Assembly: GCA_963851215.1 (NCBI GenBank)
Contig: CAWKOG010000014.1
Span: 186,001-250,000, forward strand
Length of the DNA stretch: 64,000 bases
DNA from: DATKFM01 sp963851215
GTDB taxonomy: Bacteria > Pseudomonadota > Alphaproteobacteria > Dongiales > Dongiaceae
Reading direction: 5' to 3'
The translations under genes and the position numbers were made by a program. Shown here piece by piece: positions 12,823-21,938 of the stretch (its first letter is position 1; the number at the start of each line of letters is the position of its first letter). A model generated the notes under the pieces. The model was not told the DNA's origin. It saw only the letters and a list, made by a program, of their open reading frames with translations, and did not search any database.

Positions 12823-13323
12823 CTAGCGCAAGGCCGCCAGCGCAGCCTGGAGCGAACGGGCGAAATCGGCCCGTTCCGGCGCGGTCAGGAAACTGCCGAT
12901 CGTGAGCTGCCGGCCGTGGGACGAAAGGGTGAGCTGGCTGCCATGGGACGGCGGCTCGTCGAAGGCCACCCGCAGCCAATAGGTCTGGAACCGCCAGCGC
13001 CTGATCTCACCGTTGGTCTCATGGCGTTCGACCACCAGCTCGTCCTCGGTCAGCCGCACCCGCTCGAACAGGCGGGCGCTGCGATAGCTGAGCTCGAACA
13101 TGACGTAGAACAGCGCGAGCTCCAGCAAACCGAATCCGGTGACCGGCCAGGCGCCCAGATAGACGAAGGCGATGCCGCCGGCGAATCCCACCAGGGCCAC
13201 CATCAGCATCAGCAACAGGAAGCCACGGCGGCTCAGGCTGCGATAGGGATGCAGCACGGCGTCGAAGATCACCGGCGCCTCGGCATTGCTATGGGCGCTG
13301 GCGGGTTGAGCAACGTGATCCAT
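12823..13323 (-). CDS. DUF2244 domain membrane protein
   Basis: This 166-residue protein uses the ATG at 13323 (MDHVAQPASAHS); the open frame extends to 13416 but the extra part is basic and not conserved-looking. Two adjacent membrane segments (FLLLMLMVALVGFAGGIAFVY and the following WPVTGFGLLELALFYVMFEL) precede a soluble C-terminal part with WRFQTYWLRV, all typical of DUF2244. It is divergent from nth, a neighbour pairing I recall from other Alphaproteobacteria. The function is unknown. Confidence 0.8.
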   Translation of the reverse strand: MDHVAQPASAHSNAEAPVIFDAVLHPYRSLSRRGFLLLMLMVALVGFAGGIAFVYLGAWPVTGFGLLELALFYVMFELSYRSARLFERVRLTEDELVVERHETNGEIRRWRFQTYWLRVAFDEPPSHGSQLTLSSHGRQLTIGSFLTAPERADFARSLQAALAALR

Positions 13324-13457
13324 GGCGCAACTATACTTAGACAAAGCCGGGGCGGCAAAGCGGAGTGCCCTTGGCGCGCGGCGCCTGCCGCCGCTAGAAC
13401 TCAGCACCGTCTCCACCGCCGCCCACGGAACCTCGCCCTCTACGCCCCAGGTATGTC

Positions 13458-14207
13458 ATGGCCGCCCGCAAGCTCGATGCCGATCAGTTCTTCAGCCGGC
13501 TGGCGGCGCTCAATCCCAATCCCCGGGGCGAGCTGGAGTACATAAATCCCTTCACCCTCCTGGTCGCCGTGGTGCTGTCCGCCCAGGCCACCGACGTCAG
13601 CGTCAACAAGGCGACGGTGGATCTGTTCAAGCTGGCGGACACGCCGCAGAAGATGCTGTCCCTCGGGGAAGAACGGCTGAAAGGCTTCATCAAGACCATC
13701 GGCCTGTTCAACACCAAGGCCAAGAACGTCATCGCCCTCAGCAAGATCCTGATCGACCGCTACAACGGCGAGGTCCCGGCGGACCGGGAGAAGCTGCAGG
13801 AGTTGCCGGGAGTCGGTCGCAAGACCGCCAATGTGGTGCTGAACATCGCTTTCGCGCAGCCGACCATGGCGGTCGACACCCATATCTTCCGCCTCTGTAA
13901 CCGCACCGGCCTCGCCCCCGGCAAGACGCCCGAGGCGGTGGAGCAGGCGCTGGAGAAGAACGTGCCGGAGCGCTGGAAGCTCCACGCCCATCACTGGCTG
14001 ATCCTCCATGGCCGCTACATCTGCAAGGCGCGCAAGCCCGATTGCCCGCGCTGCGTGCTGATCGATCTCTGCGGTTTCAAGGAAAAGACGAGCGACGTAC
14101 CGGCGGCTGCCGCGAAGAAGCTCAAGCCGTCGAAGCGCTCAGGCGGCGGCGCGTTCCAAGACTGGATGATCAGGTCGGCAGCCGGTTCGTGCGGCGGATA
14201 TCGTTGA
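13458..14207 (+). CDS. nth: Endonuclease III
   Basis: Nth is a DNA glycosylase/AP lyase that removes oxidised pyrimidines in base-excision repair. Seen in order: SAQATDVSVNK, the helix-hairpin-helix with catalytic lysine region (LPGVGRKTANVVL), the catalytic aspartate in VDTHI, and the [4Fe-4S] loop C-x6-C-x2-C-x5-C (CKARKPDC, PRC, VLIDLC). It is about 249 residues, longer than the usual 210-220 because of a basic tail that runs into the convergent lipoprotein gene (38 bp of overlap). Start at 13458 (MAARKLDADQFF). Confidence 0.95.
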   Translation: MAARKLDADQFFSRLAALNPNPRGELEYINPFTLLVAVVLSAQATDVSVNKATVDLFKLADTPQKMLSLGEERLKGFIKTIGLFNTKAKNVIALSKILIDRYNGEVPADREKLQELPGVGRKTANVVLNIAFAQPTMAVDTHIFRLCNRTGLAPGKTPEAVEQALEKNVPERWKLHAHHWLILHGRYICKARKPDCPRCVLIDLCGFKEKTSDVPAAAAKKLKPSKRSGGGAFQDWMIRSAAGSCGGYR

Positions 14208-14574
14208 CGCACTCATCGGTGCGCGCCGGTTCGGCCGCCACGGTGCGCGCTTCCAGGTAGCGGACCTGGGCGCCCGTCGCCACGGGATAGATGAACACGT
14301 CGAGCACGCAGGCGTCGCTGCGGTATTGCCAGACTTCGGCCGGATCGTCCCGGCGCACCAGCTTCGGCATGCCCAGCAATTCTTCCACGTCATGAGGCTT
14401 CAGGCCGAGCACCTTCGGCGGCGCGCCCATGCCGGACTTGGGTGCTGCGGCAACCTTATCGCCGGTCGCGGAGTCCGGTGACTGACAACCGCTGAGCAAG
14501 ACTGCCAGCAGGATCACGGTGCCGATGATGTGCGGGGCCGGCCGCAGCCGCTGCCCCATATTTCTCTCGCTCAT
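14170..14574 (-). CDS. Putative lipoprotein
   Basis: This 134-residue protein has a basic N-terminus, a hydrophobic stretch and a lipobox ending LLSGC (Cys about residue 30), so it is predicted to be lipid-anchored. The mature part contains VEELLGMPKLVRRDDPAEVWQY, which resembles small SmpA/BamE-like envelope lipoproteins in pattern, but I cannot assign it firmly. An alternative start is MGQRL five codons downstream. It lies 25 bp downstream of the EI24 gene on the same strand and is probably co-transcribed. Its 3' end overlaps nth. Confidence 0.7.
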   Translation of the reverse strand: MSERNMGQRLRPAPHIIGTVILLAVLLSGCQSPDSATGDKVAAAPKSGMGAPPKVLGLKPHDVEELLGMPKLVRRDDPAEVWQYRSDACVLDVFIYPVATGAQVRYLEARTVAAEPARTDECVNDIRRTNRLPT

Positions 14575-14599
14575 AGTTCTTCTCGTGCGCCAAGTATTT

Positions 14600-15277
14600 C
14601 TAGCCGCGGGCGCCGCCTGCGGTCACGCGCATCGATTCGAACAGGTGAAGCATGAAAGCTGTCGCCACCACGGGCGCGACGAGATTGAGAAACGGAATCG
14701 TCAGCATCAGAGTGATCACTGCACCGGCGACGATCAATCGCCGCTTCTCTTTCCGCCACAGCTCTCTCGCCTCACCTGCGCTAAGGCGACGGAGCGCTAC
14801 GGTCTCGAAATACTCACGGCCCAGAAGATAGCCATTTAGCGTGTAAAACACAAAGATATTTAGAAAGGGAACGAAATAAATCGGCAAGACCAGGAGGTTC
14901 AGGCCAAGAGCAACCAAGGCCAGTTTCACGCCGCCCCACATGGCTTCATGCAACGCCTGCTTGCGCGGCGGCGGCAGGTTCGGATAGTGGGTGCGCTCCA
15001 CCTGCGAGGCGACGGAATCGAGGAACAGGCCGACCGTCGCCGACAGCGCCGCCGGGAACAGCAGCCAGACGAGGACGAACAGAAGGAAGCCGGCGCCGAT
15101 CTCCACGGCCCGCTCGGCCCATTCCCACTGCAGGAACTGGAACTGGGCCAGTACGAACCAGAGGACGAAGGCGAGCACGATCAACACGCCCAGCGCGGTG
15201 AGCGCGCTCAGGATCACCAAGCGCCGGGTCGGCGGATCGAACAGCTGCTGGAAGCCGCGGATGAGGGAATTGATCAA
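14600..15277 (-). CDS. EI24/CysZ-like membrane protein
   Basis: This 225-residue integral membrane protein (start MINSLIRGFQQLFDP) has hydrophobic segments around residues 21-45, 60-85, 115-145 and 185-210. NLPPPRKQALHEAMWGGVK followed by FVPFLNIFVFYTLNGYLLGREYFE is typical of EI24/CysZ family proteins. CysZ of gamma-proteobacteria transports sulfate; here the role is not established. It lies next to a lipoprotein and is divergent from the PfkB kinase. Confidence 0.75.
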   Translation of the reverse strand: MINSLIRGFQQLFDPPTRRLVILSALTALGVLIVLAFVLWFVLAQFQFLQWEWAERAVEIGAGFLLFVLVWLLFPAALSATVGLFLDSVASQVERTHYPNLPPPRKQALHEAMWGGVKLALVALGLNLLVLPIYFVPFLNIFVFYTLNGYLLGREYFETVALRRLSAGEARELWRKEKRRLIVAGAVITLMLTIPFLNLVAPVVATAFMLHLFESMRVTAGGARG

Positions 15278-15482
15278 GGGCAGGGCGACCGAAAATTGCG
15301 CTGGCTGCTATGTAGCGATGGCCGGCCCCCGGCTCAAGGCGCGGCCTTTGGCCGCTGACCGTCCCGATAGGTTCCCCGGCGTCCGACTTGTCCGGAAAGG
15401 CATCCTGGCTATACTCCGGCCGCGCTTTCCAGCCCTGCCCGGCCGAAACCGCCCCGAAAACCCCCAGCGAAATTGGGACCTT

Positions 15483-16502
15483 ATGGCCGACAGCCGCTTC
15501 GACGTCGCCACGATCGGCAATGCGATCGTCGATATCATCACGAAATCAGACGATAAGTTCTTGCGAGATCAAGAGCTTATCAAAGGGGCCATGACGCTGA
15601 TCGACGCCGCCCGGGCGAGCAGCCTGTACCGCAAGATGGGGCCGGCGATCGAGGCCTCCGGCGGTTCGGCGGCCAATACAGCGGCTGGGGTGGCCTCCCT
15701 GGGCGGCCGGGCCGCCTTCATCGGCAAGGTGGCCGAGGACCAGTTCGGCGGCGTGTTCCGCCATGATATCCGGGCGGCCGGGGTGGCCTATGATACCCCC
15801 CAGGAGACCCAGGGGCCGCCCACCGCCCGCAGCCTCATCTTCGTCACCCCCGACGCCCAGCGCACCATGCAGACCTATCTGGGCGCCTGCCTGAACCTGA
15901 CCCCGGCCGATGTGGACCCCGATACCATCAAAGGCTCCAAGGTGGTCTATCTCGAAGGCTATCTCTGGGATCCGCCCCAGGCCAAGGAGGCCTTCCTGCA
16001 GGCCGCCCGCATTGCTCATGGCGCCGGCCGCAAGGTGGCGCTGACCCTGTCGGATTCTTTTTGCGTCGAACGGCACCGCGCCTCTTTCCGCGACCTGGTG
16101 GAGAACCATATCGATATCCTGATCGCCAACGAGGCGGAGATCTGCTCCCTCTGGCAGGTGGACAGCTTCGATGCGGCGCTGCAGGCCACCCGCGGCAAAT
16201 GCGAGGTCGCGGCCCTGACCCGCAGCGAAAAGGGTGCGGTGATCTTCGCCGATGGCGAAGTGCATGTGGTCGACGCGGTCAAGGTCGCCAAGGTCGTCGA
16301 CACCACCGGCGCCGGCGATTTGTTCGCCGCCGGTTTCCTTCACGGTTATACTGCCGGCTATAATCTGTTCGATGCCGGCCGCATCGGCGCCATCGCCGCC
16401 GCCGAAGTGATCAGCCATATCGGTCCCCGGCCGCAGACGCGGCTGGCGGATCTGTTGCCGGCGGATCTTCGTACTCCAGTTCGACAAGTGACCCGCCCAT
16501 GA
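15483..16502 (+). CDS. PfkB-family carbohydrate/adenosine kinase
   Basis: This ribokinase-superfamily enzyme phosphorylates a sugar or nucleoside with ATP. Seen: FDVATIGNAIVDI at the N-terminus, the substrate-side glycine motif ASGGSAANTAAGVASLGG (about residue 60), and the anion-hole/catalytic base motif VVDTTGAGDLFAAGFLHG (about residue 270). The length of 339 and the sequence style resemble the adenosine-kinase-like group of Alphaproteobacteria. The ATG at 15483 fits the conserved start. Its TGA overlaps the typA ATG (ATGA), so the two are translationally coupled. Confidence 0.88.
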   Translation: MADSRFDVATIGNAIVDIITKSDDKFLRDQELIKGAMTLIDAARASSLYRKMGPAIEASGGSAANTAAGVASLGGRAAFIGKVAEDQFGGVFRHDIRAAGVAYDTPQETQGPPTARSLIFVTPDAQRTMQTYLGACLNLTPADVDPDTIKGSKVVYLEGYLWDPPQAKEAFLQAARIAHGAGRKVALTLSDSFCVERHRASFRDLVENHIDILIANEAEICSLWQVDSFDAALQATRGKCEVAALTRSEKGAVIFADGEVHVVDAVKVAKVVDTTGAGDLFAAGFLHGYTAGYNLFDAGRIGAIAAAEVISHIGPRPQTRLADLLPADLRTPVRQVTRP

Positions 16503-18328
16503 CAATTCATAACTTCGCCATCATCGCCCATGTCGACCACGGCAAGACCACGCTGGTGGATCAGCTCCTGCGGCAAAGCGGCACCTTCCGCGCCAACCAG
16601 CAGGTGATGGAACGCGCCATGGACTCCAACGATCTGGAGCGCGAACGCGGCATCACCATCCTGTCCAAATGCACGTCGGTCGCCTGGAAGGGCCATCGCC
16701 TCAATATCGTGGATACGCCGGGCCACGCCGATTTCGGCGGCGAGGTGGAGCGCATCCTCAGCATGGTTGATGGCGCCGTGGTGCTGGTGGATGCGGCCGA
16801 AGGCCCGATGCCCCAGACCAAGTTCGTCACCATGAAAGCGCTGAAGCTGGGCCTGCGGCCCATCGTGGTGATCAACAAGGTGGACCGGCCCGATGCCAGG
16901 GCCACCGAAGTGCATAACCTGGTGTTCGATCTCTTCGCCGCACTCGGCGCCAGCGACGAACAGCTCGATTTCCCGACGCTGTTCGCCTCCTCGAAACAAG
17001 GCTGGGCGGCCACGACTTTGGAGGACGAGCGCAAGGATCTGGCGCCGCTGTTCGATCTCATCCTCCGCCATGTGCCAAAGGCCACCGGCGACATGGACGC
17101 GCCCTTCTCCATGCTGGCGACCACGCTGGAGTACGACCCCTATGTCGGCCGCGTGCTCACCGGCCGCATCCATTCCGGCGTGGCCCGCATCAACATGCAT
17201 GTGCGCTCGCTCAGCCCCTTCGGCCGGGTCATCGAGCATGCGCGCCTGACCAAGCTCTTGTCCTTCCGCGGCCTGGAACGGCTGCCGGTGGAGGAAGCGG
17301 TGGCGGGCGATATCGTCGCCATCGCCGGCCTGACGGAAACCACCGTGGCCGACACCATCGCTGATTCCGTGGTGGCGTCGCCGATCCATGCCACCGCCAT
17401 CGATCCGCCGACCCTGGCGATGACCTTCTCGGTCAACGACTCGCCGCTTGCCGGCCGCGAAGGCGACAAGGTCACCAGCCGCATGATCCGCGCCCGCCTG
17501 GAGCGCGAGGCCGAAGGCAATGTGGCGATCCGCGTGCGCGAGGCCGAGGGCAAGGAAGCCTTCGAAGTGGCCGGCCGCGGCGAACTGCAGCTTGGCATCC
17601 TGGTGGAGACCATGCGGCGCGAGGGCTATGAGCTCTCCATCGGCCGGCCCCGGGTGATCTTCAAGACCGATCCCACGACGGGCCAGCGGCTGGAGCCGAT
17701 CGAGGAAATCCAGGTCGATGTGGACGATGAATTCTCCGGCGTGGTGGTGGAGAAGTTGGGCCAGCGCCGCGGCGAGCTGCAGGACATGCGCCCCTCCGGC
17801 GGCGCCAAGTCGCGCCTCACCTTCTTCGTGCCGACCCGCGGCCTGATCGGCTATCACGGCGAGTTCCTCACGGACACCCGCGGCACCGGCATCATGAGCC
17901 GCATGTTCCATGGCTATGCGCCGTTCAAGGGCCCGATCGAGGGCCGGCGCAACGGCGTGCTGATCTCCAACGCCGAGGGCAACTCCGTCGCCTACGCCCT
18001 GTGGTATCTGGAGGAGCGCGGGCCGATGTTCATCAATCCGGGCATCCAGGTCTATGAGGGCATGATTATCGGCGAGCATAGCCGGGGTAACGACCTGGAA
18101 GTGAACCCGATGAAGACCAAGCAGCTCACCAACATCCGCACCACCTCGAAGGACGAGGCGATCCGCCTGACCCCGCCGCGGCAGATGACGCTGGAGAAAT
18201 CCATCGCCTATATCGGCGACGACGAGCTGGTGGAGGTGACGCCCAAGAGCATCCGCCTGCGCAAGAAGTTGCTCAGCCCCCATGAGCGCAAACGCGCCGA
18301 ACGGGCCGCCGAGGCCGAAACCGGCTGA
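16499..18328 (+). CDS. typA: Translational GTPase TypA/BipA
   Basis: TypA is a ribosome-associated GTPase of the EF-G superfamily, involved in ribosome assembly and stress adaptation. GTPase motifs: AHVDHGKTTL (G1), RERGITI (G2), DTPGHADFGGE (G3), NKVDR (G4). Later family-specific blocks include the GYHGEFLTDTRGTG region and EERGPMFI. At 609 residues it has the normal length and no frame breaks. The start overlaps the previous stop by 4 bp. Confidence 0.97.
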   Translation: MTIHNFAIIAHVDHGKTTLVDQLLRQSGTFRANQQVMERAMDSNDLERERGITILSKCTSVAWKGHRLNIVDTPGHADFGGEVERILSMVDGAVVLVDAAEGPMPQTKFVTMKALKLGLRPIVVINKVDRPDARATEVHNLVFDLFAALGASDEQLDFPTLFASSKQGWAATTLEDERKDLAPLFDLILRHVPKATGDMDAPFSMLATTLEYDPYVGRVLTGRIHSGVARINMHVRSLSPFGRVIEHARLTKLLSFRGLERLPVEEAVAGDIVAIAGLTETTVADTIADSVVASPIHATAIDPPTLAMTFSVNDSPLAGREGDKVTSRMIRARLEREAEGNVAIRVREAEGKEAFEVAGRGELQLGILVETMRREGYELSIGRPRVIFKTDPTTGQRLEPIEEIQVDVDDEFSGVVVEKLGQRRGELQDMRPSGGAKSRLTFFVPTRGLIGYHGEFLTDTRGTGIMSRMFHGYAPFKGPIEGRRNGVLISNAEGNSVAYALWYLEERGPMFINPGIQVYEGMIIGEHSRGNDLEVNPMKTKQLTNIRTTSKDEAIRLTPPRQMTLEKSIAYIGDDELVEVTPKSIRLRKKLLSPHERKRAERAAEAETG

Positions 18329-18427
18329 TCCGGCAGCCGTAATGCCTTTTGACGGCGGCGGCGAATTGCAAGAAAGTCCGGCTAATCAAGACGATGCCGA
18401 CCTAGCCGGATCGAGGCGACAGAGCGC

Positions 18428-19863
18428 ATGGCCGTAACGACGGATGCCAGACCAGGATGGCGCGAGGCACTGCTTGCCTATCTGGATCGCCGGGTTGTCG
18501 CCCTGTTCTTTCTCGGCTTTGCAGCCGGCCTGCCTTACCTCCTGGTGTTTTCGACGCTTTCCACTTGGTTGCGGGAGTTCGGCGTTGATCGCGCGACGAT
18601 CGGATTCCTGAGCTGGGTCTCCACGTTCTATTCGATCAAAGTTCTTTGGGCGCCGATCGTCGACCGGCTGCCACTGCCGATCCTGACCTCCATGTTCGGC
18701 CGCCGCCGCGGATGGATGCTGCTGGCTCAAACTGGCATCATCGCGGGTCTCATCGGCATGGCCGTGGCCGACCCGAAGGAAGGATTGTACTGGCTCGTCG
18801 CCTGCGCCTTGCTTGTTGCCTTCTCGTCCGCGACTCAGGACATCGCCATCGACGCCTTTCGTATCGAGTTCGGCGCCCGCCGAATTGCAGGGGCCGCTCG
18901 CCGGCACCTACAATTTTGGCTATCGCGTAGCGCTTCTGGTCGCTGGTGCGGGCGCGCTCTACATCGCCGAGTTCGAGTCTTGGTTTTCCGCGTATGTCGG
19001 TATGGCCTTGCTGATGCTCGCAGGTCCATTGACCGTCTTCTTGATCCCGGAGCCGGAGAACAAGGTGGATCGCACCAGTCTCCTGCAGGAGGAACGTGTC
19101 GTTGCCTATATGGCACGACTGCGGGAGATGCCGGCACGGCTCAAAAGTATCCTTGGTTGGCTCTACGGAGCCGTGGTCTGCCCATTCTTGGATTTCTTCC
19201 GCCGCATCGGCTGGTTCGCGCTGGTGATTCTCCTGTTCATCGGCATCTACAAGCTCAGCGACGTCATCATGGGCGTCATGGCGTCGCCGTTCTACATCGA
19301 TGCCGGATTCAGCAAGACAGATATCGCCAACGTGACCAAGCTCTACGGATTCATCATGAGCGTCGCCGGCGGGCTCATTGGCGGTTTGCTGGTGGCGCGC
19401 TGGGGCGTGGTCAAGCCGCTGATCATCGGTGCGGCCCTGGTCGGTTTGCCCAATCTTCTCTTCGCGTGGCTGGCCTATCAGGGCATCGATCAGGTGTTCC
19501 TCACCATCCCCCCGCCGGAACGGTCCCTGCCTTTGCCCTCCGGAAGCGCCCAAGATCTCTGGCTGCTGGCGCTCGCCATCAGCGGCGACAATCTCGGCGG
19601 CGGAATCGCCGGCACGGTGCTGATCGGCTACCTCTCCAGCCTGACCAGCACGGCTTACACTGCGACCCAGTACGCTTTGTTCAGCTCCTTCATGTCGCTG
19701 CCCGGACGATTCATCGGCGGCTGGTCGGGGGTCATGGTCGAGGATGTCGGCTATCGCGACTTCTTCGCCTGGACCGCGGTGATCAGTCTGCCCGCCATCG
19801 TCATCGCCATCTATCTTGCGCAAAGGGAGCGGAAGCGAGACTCGCGGGCCAGTGGTGCCGTAA
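18428..19863 (+). CDS. ampG: AmpG-like MFS transporter, one or two frame breaks
   Basis: This major-facilitator protein resembles AmpG, the permease that imports GlcNAc-anhydroMurNAc peptides for cell-wall recycling. The N-terminal part (start 18428) has FLGFAAGLPYLLVFSTLSTWL and the FGRRRGWML loop, both AmpG-like. An extra C near 18885 shifts the frame; the protein resumes at ELQGPLAGTYNFGYR and continues to about 19830. As written it then reads on into ppa without a stop. One more extra base near 19840 would bring the protein to TAA at 19861-19863, giving about 478 residues, the usual AmpG length. I therefore end it there. Function is inferred from family only. Confidence 0.75.
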
Positions 19864-19895
19864 GCTGCCGCTGCGCGACAGCGGGAGACAATGCC

Positions 19896-20426
19896 ATGGA
19901 CATCTCCAAGATTCCCATCGGCCGCAATCCGCCCTGGGACGTCAACGCCATCATCGAGATCCCGCTTGGCGGCGAGCCGGTGAAGTACGAGATCGACAAG
20001 GACTCCGGTGCCCTGTTCGTCGACCGCTTCCTGCATACGGCCATGACCTATCCGGCAAACTACGGATTCATTCCGCACACGCTCTCAGAGGACGGCGATC
20101 CCTGCGACATCATGGTGGTGGGGCCGACGCGGGTGGTGCCCGGCGTCATCATCCGCTCCCGCCCCATCGGCGCGCTGCTGATGGAGGATGACAAGGGCCT
20201 CGACGAAAAAATCCTGGCGGTTCCCGTGGACGACCTGCACCCCTTTCACCGGGGCATCGTCTCGTACCGCCAGCTCCCCGAGATCCTCACCGAGCAGATC
20301 GCCCACTTCTTCACCCACTACAAGGACCTTGAGAAGGGCAAATGGTCCAAGGTCGGCCGCTGGGCCGAGGCGGAAGAGGCCAACAACATGATCGTCGAAG
20401 CGATCAACAGGGCAAAGGGGAAGTGA
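19896..20426 (+). CDS. ppa: Inorganic pyrophosphatase (family I)
   Basis: Ppa hydrolyses pyrophosphate to phosphate, pulling biosynthetic reactions forward. Signatures: EIPLGGEPVKYEIDKDSGAL, YPANYGFIPHTLSEDGDPCDIMV with the metal-binding DGDPCD aspartates, and LPEILTEQIAHFFTHYKDLEKGKW. The ATG at 19896 follows a GGGAGA ribosome-binding site and gives 176 residues, exactly the family size. The frame also stays open into the upstream transporter, which I regard as an artefact. It is convergent with phoB. Confidence 0.95.
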   Translation: MDISKIPIGRNPPWDVNAIIEIPLGGEPVKYEIDKDSGALFVDRFLHTAMTYPANYGFIPHTLSEDGDPCDIMVVGPTRVVPGVIIRSRPIGALLMEDDKGLDEKILAVPVDDLHPFHRGIVSYRQLPEILTEQIAHFFTHYKDLEKGKWSKVGRWAEAEEANNMIVEAINRAKGK

Positions 20427-20439
20427 GCGGGTGGCCCGC
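20427..20439. terminator. Short hairpin between ppa and phoB
   Basis: GCGGG, TGG, CCCGC immediately follows the ppa stop and precedes the convergent phoB stop, which are only 17 bp apart. The 5-bp stem is weak and has no T-run, so this is a tentative bidirectional terminator. Confidence 0.3.
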
Positions 20440-20443
20440 CGCC

Positions 20444-21142
20444 CTACTCCCCGCGATCCAGCGAGTACCCCGCCGATCTTACCGTGCGGATCAGGTCGAA
20501 TTCTTCCGGACCGTTCAGCGCCTTGCGCAGCCGGCGGATATGCACATCCACCGTGCGCGGCTCGACATAGACATCGTGGCCCCAGACCGCGTCCAGCAGC
20601 TGCTCCCTGTTGAACACCCGGCCCTGATGCTCCAGCAGATGGCGCAGCAGGCGGAATTCCGTCGGCCCCAGATGCACGTCGCGGCCCTTGCGGCGGACGC
20701 GGTGCGAGGCCAGGTCCATGGTCAGATCCTCGAACTGCATGGTCTCGCCGTTGGTGGAGGGCCGGCTGCGGCGCAGCACCGCCCGCACCCGGGCGATCAA
20801 CTCGCTCGGGCTGAAGGGCTTGGTGACATAATCGTCGGCGCCGCTGTCCAGGCCGCGCAGCTTGTCGCCCTCCTCGCCGCGCGCGGTTAGCATGATGATC
20901 GGCACGCCGCGGGTTTCCGGCATGCGCCGCATCTGCCGGCAGACCTCCAGGCCCGACAGCAGCGGCAGCATCCAGTCCAGCAGCACCAGGTCCGGCTTCT
21001 GCTCCCGCGCCACCAGCAGCGCCTCTTCGCCGTCGCCCGCCTCCGCCACCCGGAAGCCTTCCCGCTCCAGATTGTAGCGCAGCAGCGTCACCAGCGCCGT
21101 TTCGTCCTCGACGACCAGTACGATGGGAGACATGGGTGTCAT
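20444..21142 (-). CDS. phoB: Phosphate regulon response regulator PhoB
   Basis: PhoB is the DNA-binding response regulator activated by PhoR under phosphate limitation. The receiver domain has the acidic pair VVEDE, the phospho-acceptor in LVLLDWMLP (about Asp 54), the switch threonine in MLTAR and the conserved lysine in YVTKPFSP. The C-terminal winged helix has RKGRDVHLGPTEFRLLRHLLE and VDVHIRRLRKALN, typical of the OmpR/PhoB group. It has 232 residues. The ATG at 21142 overlaps the phoU stop (ATGA); a second ATG lies three codons on. It is the last gene of the phosphate unit. Confidence 0.95.
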   Translation of the reverse strand: MTPMSPIVLVVEDETALVTLLRYNLEREGFRVAEAGDGEEALLVAREQKPDLVLLDWMLPLLSGLEVCRQMRRMPETRGVPIIMLTARGEEGDKLRGLDSGADDYVTKPFSPSELIARVRAVLRRSRPSTNGETMQFEDLTMDLASHRVRRKGRDVHLGPTEFRLLRHLLEHQGRVFNREQLLDAVWGHDVYVEPRTVDVHIRRLRKALNGPEEFDLIRTVRSAGYSLDRGE

Positions 21143-21894
21143 CCTCGGCGCTCGTCGCTGCCAACGACGCCACCGGCGTCATTGGCTTTGAAGACGGAGA
21201 AACTCGTATTGTCGCCCTTCGGCCGCTCCGCTTCGATGTCATGGCCACGAACGATAAAGTGTATCGTCTCCGCGATATTGGTGGCGTGATCGCCCATGCG
21301 TTCGATGTTCTTGGCAATGAACAGGAGATGGATCGACGGCGAGATATTGCGCTGATCCTCCATCATGTAGGTCAGGAGTTCGCGGAAAAGGCTGGTGTAC
21401 ATCTCGTCCACCTCCTCGTCCCGCTTCCAGACACTCATGGCCTTGTCGGCGTCCGCCTCGGTGTAGGCGTCCAGAACATCCTTCATGTTCTGCTGCACGA
21501 GCTTCGCCATGCGCGGAATGGCGAACAACGGCTTCAGCGGCGGAAGTTGGGACAGGGCGATCGAACGCTTGGCGATATTGGTCGCGTAGTCGCCGAAGCG
21601 CTCCAGGTCGCTGGAAATCTTCAGCGCTGCCACGATCTGCCGGAGATCGATGGCCATCGGCTGGCGCAGGGCCAGAAGGCGAACCACTTGCTGCGAGATC
21701 AGGTTTTCCTGCTCATCGATCTTGGCGTCATCATGGATGATGCGGCTCGCGGCATCGGCATCGCGCTTCAGCAGTGCTTCGACCGCCGCCTGGAGCTGCG
21801 ACTCGGCGAGGCCGCCCATATAGGTAATGAAGTTGTTGAGCTTCCTGATCTCTTCGTCGAACGACTTGACGATATGGTCTTTGGCTTGGGGCAT
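21139..21894 (-). CDS. phoU: Phosphate transport regulator PhoU
   Basis: PhoU links the Pst transporter to PhoR and represses the Pho response when phosphate is ample. It has two three-helix PhoU repeats, each with a metal-binding signature: SSDLERFGDYATNIAKR (about residue 80) and AKNIERMGDHATNIAE (about residue 190). The start MPQAKDHIVKSFDEEI at 21894 gives 251 residues, with a C-terminal extension of about 20. Its stop overlaps the phoB ATG by 4 bp; pstB ends 44 bp upstream. Confidence 0.95.
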   Translation of the reverse strand: MPQAKDHIVKSFDEEIRKLNNFITYMGGLAESQLQAAVEALLKRDADAASRIIHDDAKIDEQENLISQQVVRLLALRQPMAIDLRQIVAALKISSDLERFGDYATNIAKRSIALSQLPPLKPLFAIPRMAKLVQQNMKDVLDAYTEADADKAMSVWKRDEEVDEMYTSLFRELLTYMMEDQRNISPSIHLLFIAKNIERMGDHATNIAETIHFIVRGHDIEAERPKGDNTSFSVFKANDAGGVVGSDERRG

Positions 21895-21938
21895 TGGCTT
21901 TCCGATCGTCGCTTTCGTGTGTTGCGTCCGCGCGCGGC

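Noticed and set aside
16358..18283. Open frame of 641 codons opposite typA
   Set aside because: Antisense shadow of an intact GTPase gene; no domain, low-complexity composition.
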